A stretch of 11,203 nt of DNA from positions 1 to 11,203 of the forward strand of contig CAKZIH010000337.1 in assembly GCA_936931335.1 (NCBI GenBank). Direction: 5' to 3'. The notes under the pieces are model-generated. The model saw only the letters and a list, made by a program, of their open reading frames with translations. It searched no databases and was not told the DNA's origin. Source of the DNA: an uncultured Nostocoides sp. (GTDB lineage Bacteria; Actinomycetota; Actinomycetes; Actinomycetales; Dermatophilaceae). A program made the translations under genes and the position numbers. Below, in pieces: positions 6,347 to 11,203 of this stretch (within the stretch, counting starts at the first letter, position 1; the number at the start of each line of letters is the position of its first letter).

Positions 6347-6365
6347 GGAGAGGATGAGCGCGTGA
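6347..6365 (+). promoter_or_regulatory. Ribosome-binding site and ATG/GTGA overlap deciding the DUF445 start
   Basis: GGAGAGG (6347-6353) lies 8 nt before GTG at 6362. Between them is an out-of-frame ATG (6354) opening a three-codon frame, ATG-AGC-GCG-TGA, whose stop overlaps the GTG start as GTGA. The GTG is the first start in the DUF445 frame with a good ribosome-binding site and gives a normal N-terminus. The ATG sits directly against the purine run and is a poorer candidate. Confidence 0.5.
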
Positions 6366-7612
6366 GCTTCCTGGAACCCAGCCCGGCCGATGTCGCCCGC
6401 CGCGCCGGCCTGCGCCGAATGCGGCTGGTGGCCACCTCGCTGCTGGTCTTCGCTTTCTTGGTCTTCGTGCTGACCAACCGCCACCAGGACGGCGCCTGGG
6501 GCTATGTGCACACCGCCGCCGAGGCGGCCATGGTCGGCGCCTTGGCCGACTGGTTCGCGGTCACCGCGATCTTCAAGCACCCGCTCGGGCTGCCGATCCC
6601 GCATACCGCCCTGGTCAAGAAGCGCAAGGACGAACTCGGTCAGAACCTCGAGCAGTTCGTCAGCGACAACTTCCTCACCGAGGAGATCGCGCGGGAGCGG
6701 CTCGCCGCCGCCCAGGTCGGCACCCGGGTGGGCCGGTGGTTGGCCGCGCCGGAGCACCGGCAGCGGGCGTTGACCGAGATCTCCCGGCTGGCGACCCTCG
6801 GCCTGGGCCGGATGCGGGACGAGGAGGTGCGCGACTTCGTCGTCGGCGTGCTGCTGCCGCGCTTGCAGCAGGAACCCTTGTCCCCGATCGCCGGCTCCTT
6901 CCTCAAGGGCATCGTCGAGGACAAGGCCCACCGCGGGCTGGTGGATCTCATGCTCACCGAGATTCACGACTGGCTGCAGGAGAACCCCAAGGTCTTCACC
7001 ACGTTGATGACCGAGCGGGCACCCTGGTGGACCCCGCCGTGGGTGGATGAGCGCGTCGTCAATTGGACCTATGGGCAGGCGCTGGCCTGGGTACGGGATA
7101 TGCGCACCGACCCCGACCACCGCGCGCGGATCGCCTTGGACCAGTTGCTGGTCAAGCTCGCCGATGACCTGCTCGCGGACCCCGAGACGCAGGCTCGGGC
7201 GGAGGCGCTGAAGGAACGGGTGCTCTCTCACCCGCAGGTGGGGGACACAGTGCTCTCGTTGTGGGCCAGCGTGCGGACCTCATTGCTGGCGGCGCTCGCC
7301 GATCGCGACAGTGCCCTGTGGCAGCGCGGCGACGGCTGGCTCGCCGAGGCGAGCACGACCTTGCTTACCGACACCGAGACCCGGGAACGGCTGGAGGGGC
7401 AACTGGGTGACCTCGTCGCCTTCGCGGTCACCACCTACGGCGCCGAGCTGACGAATGTCATCTCGCACACGGTCAACCGCTGGGACGCCGACGAAGCCTC
7501 GCAGCGGATCGAGCTCTTCGTGGGCCGCGACCTGCAGTTCATCCGGATCAATGGCACCATCGTCGGCGCGCTGGCCGGCGTGGTCATTCACACCATCTCG
7601 CAACTGCTCTGA
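6362..7612 (+). CDS. DUF445 (YjiN-like) membrane protein
   Basis: A 416-aa DUF445 family protein. Features are a hydrophobic N-terminal segment (about 21-38, LVATSLLVFAFLVFVL) and the family's hallmark AAMVGALADWFAVTAIF (about 55-71) followed by KHPLGLPIPHTALV (72-85). A long helical, charged middle region carries NFLTEEIARERL (103-114). A C-terminal hydrophobic segment follows IRINGTIVGALAGVV, probably a second membrane anchor. The family is widespread in bacteria and of unknown biochemical function; an inner-membrane location is expected from the hydrophobic ends. GTG at 6362 is chosen for GGAGAGG 8 nt upstream. The frame stays open upstream to 5510, but that part is antisense to guaB1. It is divergent from guaB1 and followed by a bidirectional terminator. 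The family call is firm. Confidence 0.88.
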   Translation: MSFLEPSPADVARRAGLRRMRLVATSLLVFAFLVFVLTNRHQDGAWGYVHTAAEAAMVGALADWFAVTAIFKHPLGLPIPHTALVKKRKDELGQNLEQFVSDNFLTEEIARERLAAAQVGTRVGRWLAAPEHRQRALTEISRLATLGLGRMRDEEVRDFVVGVLLPRLQQEPLSPIAGSFLKGIVEDKAHRGLVDLMLTEIHDWLQENPKVFTTLMTERAPWWTPPWVDERVVNWTYGQALAWVRDMRTDPDHRARIALDQLLVKLADDLLADPETQARAEALKERVLSHPQVGDTVLSLWASVRTSLLAALADRDSALWQRGDGWLAEASTTLLTDTETRERLEGQLGDLVAFAVTTYGAELTNVISHTVNRWDADEASQRIELFVGRDLQFIRINGTIVGALAGVVIHTISQLL

Positions 7613-7668
7613 GCGCTGCCGTCCACGGTATACCGCCAAACCCGTACGACGCCCACCGCACAATGACG

Positions 7669-7710
7669 CTGGGCCCGGTATGACGCGTGTGCGCGCCATA
7701 CCGGGCCCAG
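7669..7710. terminator. Bidirectional terminator hairpin between convergent genes
   Basis: A perfect 14-bp stem, CTGGGCCCGGTATG / CATACCGGGCCCAG, continues after a single A/C mismatch into CGCG-TGTG-CGCG. This makes an 18-bp hairpin with a TGTG tetraloop. It lies 56 nt after the DUF445 stop (plus strand) and 19 nt after the stop of the secreted-protein gene (minus strand), the expected place for a shared terminator. There is no long T-tract on either side. The rest of the 117-nt gap holds only an 8-bp palindrome, GGTATACC (7626-7633 region). Confidence 0.85.
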
Positions 7711-7729
7711 TTCAGCGGATGGTGACGGC

Positions 7730-9061
7730 TCAGCCGGGACGACGTCCCCAGGCCTCGGCCACGGTGACCGCGTCGGCGCTGGTCGCTTGGGTCTTGCGGC
7801 TGTCCAAGGCCTCCAGGAAGCTGTTGTGGCAGTACATCTCCGGGTGGCTGGTCCACCGGTTGCGCCAGTCGGCCGAGGTGCAGTCCCAGGCGATGCCATT
7901 GCTGCCCATGCGGCCGTAGGCGCCTTCGACGATGCGATAGAACTGCACCGAGGCCCACTGGTCAACGCCGGGGCTCATCATTCGTCCCAGGCGCGACGGC
8001 GGGACGGTGCGCTTGTCGTTCTTCATCGGCATCGAGTAGCAGGCCAGCGCCTTGTTGTTGCACCGCCCGCCCATCACCGAGATGGTCTTGACCAGGTAGG
8101 GGTAGGTCATCACCTCGGAGCGGTTGTTGATGCTGGTCCCGTACTTGCGGCCGAAGGCGAAGTACTGGGTGACGACGCGGTTGGCGGCGGCGTCCATCTT
8201 GTCGTTGGGGTAGTAGAACATCCCCCACGCGCGGGTGAAGCCCTTGTTGTTCAGGATCGGCAAGGTCGCACCGGACTCCTGATAGCGCTGCTCGTCGGTG
8301 GTCATCTTGGTCATGTCCGCGTAGTTCATGCCCTGGGAGACCCCGGTCATCGCGTACCTGTCGCGCACCAGGTTTAGGTCCGACCAGGAGGGCTGCAGCA
8401 ACTGCTGCTGGTAACAGGTCCTTGTGGTCGGCTCGGTGCGGTTGACGATCACTCCGCCCTGCGCGCTGAGGCCCCGGGCCTGCAGATCGGCGAGGTTCTG
8501 CTCAAGCGTGCGCGCCCCGGCCGGGACGATGTCGCAGTTGGTCCCGGTCGCGGCCGACCACTGCGAACGCCCGAACCCGATGGTGAGAAAGCCTTTGGTG
8601 GCCGGCGGCGGGTTGTCAGTCGCGGCCTTCAGCGTGAAGACCACCTGCATCGGCGGGCCCTTGGGGGTGTCGGAGGTGACCAGGAAGGAGGCCGCCTTGT
8701 AGCTGCCTGCGGGCAACTGCTTGCCGGTGAGGGAGAAGAAACCGGACACCTGGTCGGTGGGGGACAGGGTGGCCGGCAGCGAGCGGTAGTTGGAGATGAA
8801 GGCGCCCGTCGCCGGATCGCTCAGGTATGCCGTGCACGCGCCCGCGGAGTTGAGCCGGCACAGGGCCACCCGGGCCTCGCGCACGGTCGCGCTCGCCGAA
8901 TAGGTGCCCTTGACGGTGACGGTGGTACCGGTGACCGTGCTGCCCTGGGCGGGGCTGGTGATCCGGGCTACGGCTGTGCCCGCCGTGGCGGGCGCGGCGA
9001 GAAGGCCGCCCACGGCGATAAGGACGGCCAAGGAGGCGGCGGGGCGCACAGCAAGGGTCAT
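7730..9061 (-). CDS. Secreted Ig-like protein with degenerate polysaccharide-deacetylase-like domain
   Basis: A 443-aa exported protein. Residues 1-27 are a signal peptide with an AxA site (PATA-G, cleavage after A27). Residues about 32-145 look like a bacterial Ig-like beta-sandwich (ITSPAQGSTVTGTTVTVKGTYSAS at its start; C68 and C76 a likely disulfide). After a proline linker (NPPPATKG, 150-157), residues 158-443 recall the NodB/polysaccharide deacetylase fold in layout: FLTIGFGRSQWS where FTFDDG would stand, TGVSQGMNYADMTKMTTDE where the HxxxH motif would stand, and FYYPNDKMD where the RxPyG-like motif would stand. The metal-binding Asp and His residues are missing, so it is probably not a deacetylase. 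Eight cysteines in the mature protein fit an extracellular setting. ATG 9061 is chosen for the signal peptide and for GAGGA 7 nt upstream (9069-9073). Secretion is firm; the fold assignment is inferred by eye. Confidence 0.8.
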   Translation of the reverse strand: MTLAVRPAASLAVLIAVGGLLAAPATAGTAVARITSPAQGSTVTGTTVTVKGTYSASATVREARVALCRLNSAGACTAYLSDPATGAFISNYRSLPATLSPTDQVSGFFSLTGKQLPAGSYKAASFLVTSDTPKGPPMQVVFTLKAATDNPPPATKGFLTIGFGRSQWSAATGTNCDIVPAGARTLEQNLADLQARGLSAQGGVIVNRTEPTTRTCYQQQLLQPSWSDLNLVRDRYAMTGVSQGMNYADMTKMTTDEQRYQESGATLPILNNKGFTRAWGMFYYPNDKMDAAANRVVTQYFAFGRKYGTSINNRSEVMTYPYLVKTISVMGGRCNNKALACYSMPMKNDKRTVPPSRLGRMMSPGVDQWASVQFYRIVEGAYGRMGSNGIAWDCTSADWRNRWTSHPEMYCHNSFLEALDSRKTQATSADAVTVAEAWGRRPG

Positions 9062-9243
9062 GTCCAGGTCCTCATTCCAGTTGGACGGCGGCGAGAATCG
9101 GCATCGCCGGCCCCGGGAGGTGCCGACGTATGTCGTGGCCAACCACTCGCAAGGCGCCCCCAGGCTAACCGGTCTGAGCGGTTGCGGAAAAGCCGCAGCA
9201 ACCTCGCGGGCACAACTCGACGCCTCGCCTTGAGGGTTTAGTA

Positions 9244-9323
9244 CGCCGGACCGGGAGCGCCTCACGGCGCGTGGCCGCTCGTAGCGGCTATTAGTTGGGA
9301 CCCGGGGCTGCCGCGGTCCGGCG
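9244..9323. other. Branched inverted-repeat element (closing stem plus two hairpins)
   Basis: A perfect 10-bp closing stem, CGCCGGACCG (9244-9253) / CGGTCCGGCG (9314-9323), encloses two perfect hairpins. One is GCGCC-TCAC-GGCGC (9257-9270); the other is GCCGCT-CGT-AGCGGC (9274-9288). A 25-nt single-stranded tail completes the junction. The layout is multi-branched, as in structured RNAs, but it works on either strand and could also be a protein-DNA site. The sequence matches no class I recognise. Confidence 0.5.
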
Positions 9324-9329
9324 CAAGGA

Positions 9330-9366
9330 TGAGTTTAACTCACGCGTGCTCAACTCACCTGGTGAG
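9330..9366. promoter_or_regulatory. Cluster of three short palindromes, possible operator
   Basis: Three palindromes are packed into 37 bp: TGAGTT-T-AACTCA (9330-9342), CACGCGTG (9341-9348) and CTCACC-T-GGTGAG (9354-9366). AACTCAC also occurs as a direct repeat 15 bp apart (9337 and 9352). Such arrays are typical of dimeric regulator binding sites. No regulator gene is adjacent in the window, so the binding protein is unknown. It lies about 270-305 nt upstream of the secreted-protein start. Confidence 0.4.
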
Positions 9367-9388
9367 CGGGTCGCGGGGAACCCGTGGC

Positions 9389-10033
9389 TCAGATGAGGGT
9401 GCCCGCGCGCCAGGCCCGCGCGGCGCGCTCAAGTTCCTCGCCGGTGGTCAGCAGGGCAGCCGCCTGCAGGGTGTCGTTCCGTGCGATCTGCGGGGCGCTG
9501 AGTTCGGCATCCTGAGCGAGCTCGGCCCGTCCCGTCGAAATAACTCGGCAGAAGGCGCCCGCGCGTTCCAGGGCCACGGCGAGGTCGCCCTCATACACCC
9601 CGGTGAGGATGGCGTCGACGAGGATCGTGAGTTCCGCCGGGCCGGGGGGTTCAGCCACACCCGCGATGATGTGGTTGGTGTGGGCGACCTGCATGCCGGC
9701 GCGATATTCGCGGCTGGCGGTGACCGGTGAGCGGCGGACCCACTCGCGCAGCACATAGAGGCGCCAGAGCGCGCCGGGCAAGCTGGTCGCGGGCCGGGCC
9801 GCCCACAGTTCGGCGATGGTGTCCAGGCCGAGTTCGTCGACGAGCGCGACGAGGCGAGCGGTGACCTCGGCATCGCGGGCCTGGCGGCCCGCGCCGACCA
9901 CCGCGGCCGCGCTCTGATGGGCAATCTCGGTGACCTCGGCCGGGCCGGGGGAGGTGCCGCCGTACGCTTCCATCGCCGCGAGGCCGAAGTGGGCCGGGCG
10001 GCGCGGGCGGTCACGAGGTGGCGGGGTGCTCAC
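9389..10033 (-). CDS. Conserved-looking actinobacterial protein of unknown function
   Basis: A 214-aa, mostly alpha-helical soluble protein with no signal peptide or membrane segment. Distinct blocks are HFGLAAMEAYGG (15-26), SLPGALWRLYVLREWVR (84-100), HIIAGVAEPPGP (121-132) and GDLAVALERAGAFCRV (149-164). I do not recognise a catalytic motif. The impression is of a family found in actinobacteria and sometimes carrying an uninformative or mistaken product name; I cannot confirm this without a search. Coding is supported by the long open frame, actinobacterial codon bias and non-random amino-acid blocks. The start is GTG at 10033, with GGGA about 12 nt upstream, rather far for a ribosome-binding site. 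Nothing in frame upstream is better. It is back-to-back with tRNA-Lys and upstream of, but 327 nt from, the secreted-protein gene. Confidence 0.7.
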   Translation of the reverse strand: MSTPPPRDRPRRPAHFGLAAMEAYGGTSPGPAEVTEIAHQSAAAVVGAGRQARDAEVTARLVALVDELGLDTIAELWAARPATSLPGALWRLYVLREWVRRSPVTASREYRAGMQVAHTNHIIAGVAEPPGPAELTILVDAILTGVYEGDLAVALERAGAFCRVISTGRAELAQDAELSAPQIARNDTLQAAALLTTGEELERAARAWRAGTLI

Positions 10034-10088
10034 GACTCAAGTTTCCCATCCGCGCTCACCGCAGGTATGGCGCGGCCCGTCCCCGGGC

Positions 10089-10094
10089 TACCCT
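10089..10094 (+). promoter_or_regulatory. Possible -10 element for tRNA-Lys
   Basis: TACCCT (TANNNT type) lies 37 nt before the mature tRNA 5' end. It would give a leader of roughly 30 nt carrying a perfect GGCCGC-TCGT-GCGGCC hairpin (10115-10130) that ends one base before the tRNA. No matching -35 was identified. Confidence 0.3.
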
Positions 10095-10131
10095 GTCCTG
10101 GCGCTTGCGCGTATGGCCGCTCGTGCGGCCA

Positions 10132-10203
10132 GGGCCTCTAGCTCAATGGTAGAGCTGCGGACTTTTAATCCGTAGGTTGTGGGTTCGAGCCCCACGGGGC
10201 CCA
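10132..10203 (+). tRNA. tRNA-Lys (anticodon TTT)
   Basis: A 72-nt cloverleaf. Acceptor GGGCCTC pairs with GGGGCCC (one T-G wobble), then discriminator A at 10203. The D-arm contains AGCTCAATGGTAGAGC, the anticodon loop is CTTTTAA with anticodon TTT, and the T-arm contains GGTTCGAGCC. CCA is not encoded. The 3' end lies 15 nt from the converging stop of the CWB2 gene, with no terminator between them. Confidence 0.96.
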
Positions 10204-10218
10204 CTCAGGACCGGCTCC

Positions 10219-11203
10219 TCACCAGACCTCGCACACCTTGCCGTCGTCATCGCTGTCGAGGCGGAAGACATCCCCGACCTTGGGGTTCCAGTAGTCGAAC
10301 CACTCCTGCGCAGCGCGCTGGCTGGCGAAGTCGTGACAGTCCATGTCTTCGCCGAAGGGATAGCTCGGCTTCGGCCCGCAGGTCGTCGAGCCCGAGTATG
10401 CGGACAGTTCGCCACCGAGCACGATCCGGTATGCCGGGTCCACCGAGTCGATGCCGAGGCGGGTGTTGTAGGGGTGACAGGAGGCCTGCGTCAACAGGAT
10501 CGGGGCATTGTTGATCCCCGCGGCCGGGGTCCCGGCGAGAGCGTCGGGGAACTTCTCGCCGGAAGCGAGGAAGGCCGAGTTGGCACCGGAGGACCAGAAC
10601 GTCTGGGCGACATTCGTGGATACGGCATACCGGTCCGCGCCGGAGATCCGGTCCACCTGCGCGCCCGGCAGCACCGACTCGACCTCCCGGAGCACATCGG
10701 TGCTGATGGTTGCCGGTCCACCCACGGCGAACACCCGGCGCGGCGCCACCGTCCGCAACGCCTCCTTGGTCGACTCGGGCAGCGCGGATGACGTGCTCAG
10801 CAGGATCGAACCTTCCCGGGAGGCCGCCGCCGGCCCAGCCGAGAGCGCGTCGGGGAAGACCAGCCCGGAGGTAAGGAAGACGGTGTCCTGGGCGCTGCGT
10901 GCGGTAGCCAGTCGCGCCGCGACGGCATACCGGTCGATACCGCTGATCCGGTCGACCTGGGCTTCGGGCAGCGCCGCCTCGATGGCTCGCAAGACGTTGG
11001 TGTCGATCGTGCGGGGGCCGCCCACGGCGATCACCCGCTCTGGGTTCAGTCGCGCCAGTTCGTCGGCAGCCTCCGCCGGGAGTTCGGTGCGCCGGGTCAG
11101 CAGGATCGGGGAGCGATCGGCATAGGCGGCCGGGCCAGCCGAGAGGGCGTCGGGGAAGACCTCGCCCGAGACGACATAGACCGTCGATTGCGGAGCCTCG
11201 GCG
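10219..11203 (-). CDS. Cell-wall-binding repeat 2 surface protein with C-terminal Excalibur domain (5' end outside window)
   Basis: The frame is open to the window edge, so the N-terminus, presumably with a signal peptide, is missing; 327 C-terminal residues are visible. At least three CWB2 repeats of about 100 residues follow each other, each with a VFPDALSAGPAA-like block (FPDALAG in the last), a PILLT or ILLST strand and a VAVGGPRTI-like block. RISGxDRYAV links the units. CWB2 modules attach secreted proteins to the cell wall non-covalently. The last about 45 residues form an Excalibur calcium-binding-type domain: DMDCHDFASQRAAQ, then LDSDDDGKVCEVW at the C-terminus with its DxDxDG loop and two cysteines. 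The missing part may hold an enzymatic or adhesive domain, so the specific function is unknown. A GTG at 11032-11034 is internal, because repeat sequence continues upstream of it. Confidence 0.88.
   Translation of the reverse strand, partial: AEAPQSTVYVVSGEVFPDALSAGPAAYADRSPILLTRRTELPAEAADELARLNPERVIAVGGPRTIDTNVLRAIEAALPEAQVDRISGIDRYAVAARLATARSAQDTVFLTSGLVFPDALSAGPAAASREGSILLSTSSALPESTKEALRTVAPRRVFAVGGPATISTDVLREVESVLPGAQVDRISGADRYAVSTNVAQTFWSSGANSAFLASGEKFPDALAGTPAAGINNAPILLTQASCHPYNTRLGIDSVDPAYRIVLGGELSAYSGSTTCGPKPSYPFGEDMDCHDFASQRAAQEWFDYWNPKVGDVFRLDSDDDGKVCEVW
10831..11160 (-). repeat. 300-nt periodic DNA repeat within the CWB2 gene
   Basis: The segments at 10831-10860 and 11131-11160 match at 28 of 30 bases by eye, exactly 300 nt apart, which is one CWB2 unit. 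Further shared stretches are around GGCATACCGGTC (10624 and 10923 regions). The near-identity suggests recent unit duplication or gene conversion; it also makes the locus prone to unit gain or loss. Confidence 0.7.

Larger units (their letters stand above)
9062..9388 (-). promoter_or_regulatory. 327-nt structured leader/promoter region of the secreted-protein gene
   Basis: No gene is seen here. It precedes the secreted-protein gene and follows the stop of the next upstream minus gene. Listed by plus coordinates, inverted repeats are: CGGCGA/TCGCCG (9089-9094/9104-9109), GGTTGC/GCAACC (9180-9185/9198-9203), a branched element at 9244-9323, and a palindrome cluster at 9330-9366. I see no strong -35/-10 pair and no riboswitch class I can name. 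It could be a long 5' leader, a set of operators, or both. Confidence 0.5.

Noticed and set aside
5510..6361. Plus-strand open frame extending DUF445 upstream by 284 codons
   Set aside because: It lies antisense to guaB1, is rich in Arg/Gly/His without any domain, and the DUF445 family begins near the first membrane segment. GTG 6362 has a good ribosome-binding site.
6260..7231. Minus-strand open frame extending guaB1 upstream by 324 codons
   Set aside because: It is antisense to the DUF445 gene, has a composition unlike any domain of the IMPDH/GMPR family, and the GuaB1 family starts at MRFLxG-type sequence near 6259. G/C-rich genomes keep such frames open by chance.
9062..9323. c-di-AMP (ydaO) riboswitch before the secreted-protein gene
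   Set aside because: The gene type and leader length fit, but I could not find the conserved sequence blocks of that class on the minus strand. Kept only as an unassigned structured region.
9389..10033. Naming the 214-aa protein as an RNA polymerase beta subunit fragment
   Set aside because: A product name of this kind may be attached to similar proteins, but nothing in the sequence resembles RpoB motifs; left as unknown.
10132..10219. tRNA-Lys as an integration site for a mobile element
   Set aside because: No integrase, no repeated tRNA 3' end elsewhere in the window, and the adjacent gene is an ordinary surface protein.
10177..10791. 204-codon plus-strand frame beginning in tRNA-Lys
   Set aside because: It is antisense to the CWB2 gene, starts inside the tRNA, and its composition is typical of a shadow frame.

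Overview
This is a high-GC chromosomal segment from an actinobacterium. The evidence is the strong G/C bias at third codon positions, a GuaB1-type GMP reductase, cell-wall-binding repeat 2 (CWB2) and Excalibur surface modules, actinobacterial-looking tRNA-Glu and tRNA-Lys genes, and TANNNT-type -10 elements. Micrococcales (for example a Dermatophilaceae/Intrasporangiaceae-like lineage) is a guess; the sequence does not fix the family. Most of the window looks like ordinary chromosome. I found no transposase, integrase, CRISPR array, toxin-antitoxin pair or recognisable defence system.

Layout. (1) 4-76: tRNA-Glu, minus strand. (2) 307-1419: YbdK-type carboxylate-amine ligase, plus strand, convergent with the next block. 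(3) 6259 down to 1438: a minus-strand block reading guaB1 (GMP reductase with CBS domains), a class V aminotransferase/cysteine-desulfurase-like enzyme, a Ser/Thr-linker lipoprotein, a short relic of a second desulfurase-like gene, and a PHP phosphoesterase with a PolX-like helix-hairpin-helix domain. (4) 6362-7612: a DUF445 membrane protein, divergent from guaB1. (5) A strong bidirectional terminator hairpin at 7669-7710. (6) 9061 down to 7730: a secreted Ig-like protein with a degenerate polysaccharide-deacetylase-like domain, preceded by a 327-nt non-coding region full of inverted repeats. (7) 10033 down to 9389: an unrecognised conserved-looking protein. (8) 10132-10203: tRNA-Lys, plus strand. 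(9) 11203 down to 10219: a CWB2-repeat surface protein ending in an Excalibur domain, cut by the window edge.

Functional themes are nucleotide salvage (guaB1), PLP chemistry, phosphoester hydrolysis, and an envelope/secreted set (lipoprotein, DUF445, Ig-like protein, CWB2 protein). I see no single dedicated pathway linking them.

The most informative oddity is a relic of a desulfurase-like gene end at 2519-2606. It is about 90% identical over 63 nt to the end of the intact desulfurase-like gene at 3555-3623, and the lipoprotein gene lies between the two copies. Other points worth testing are the folded, palindrome-rich leader at 9062-9388, a possible Shine-Dalgarno-masking hairpin in front of guaB1, and matching leaderless-type promoters (TANNNT-N6-ATG) at two genes.
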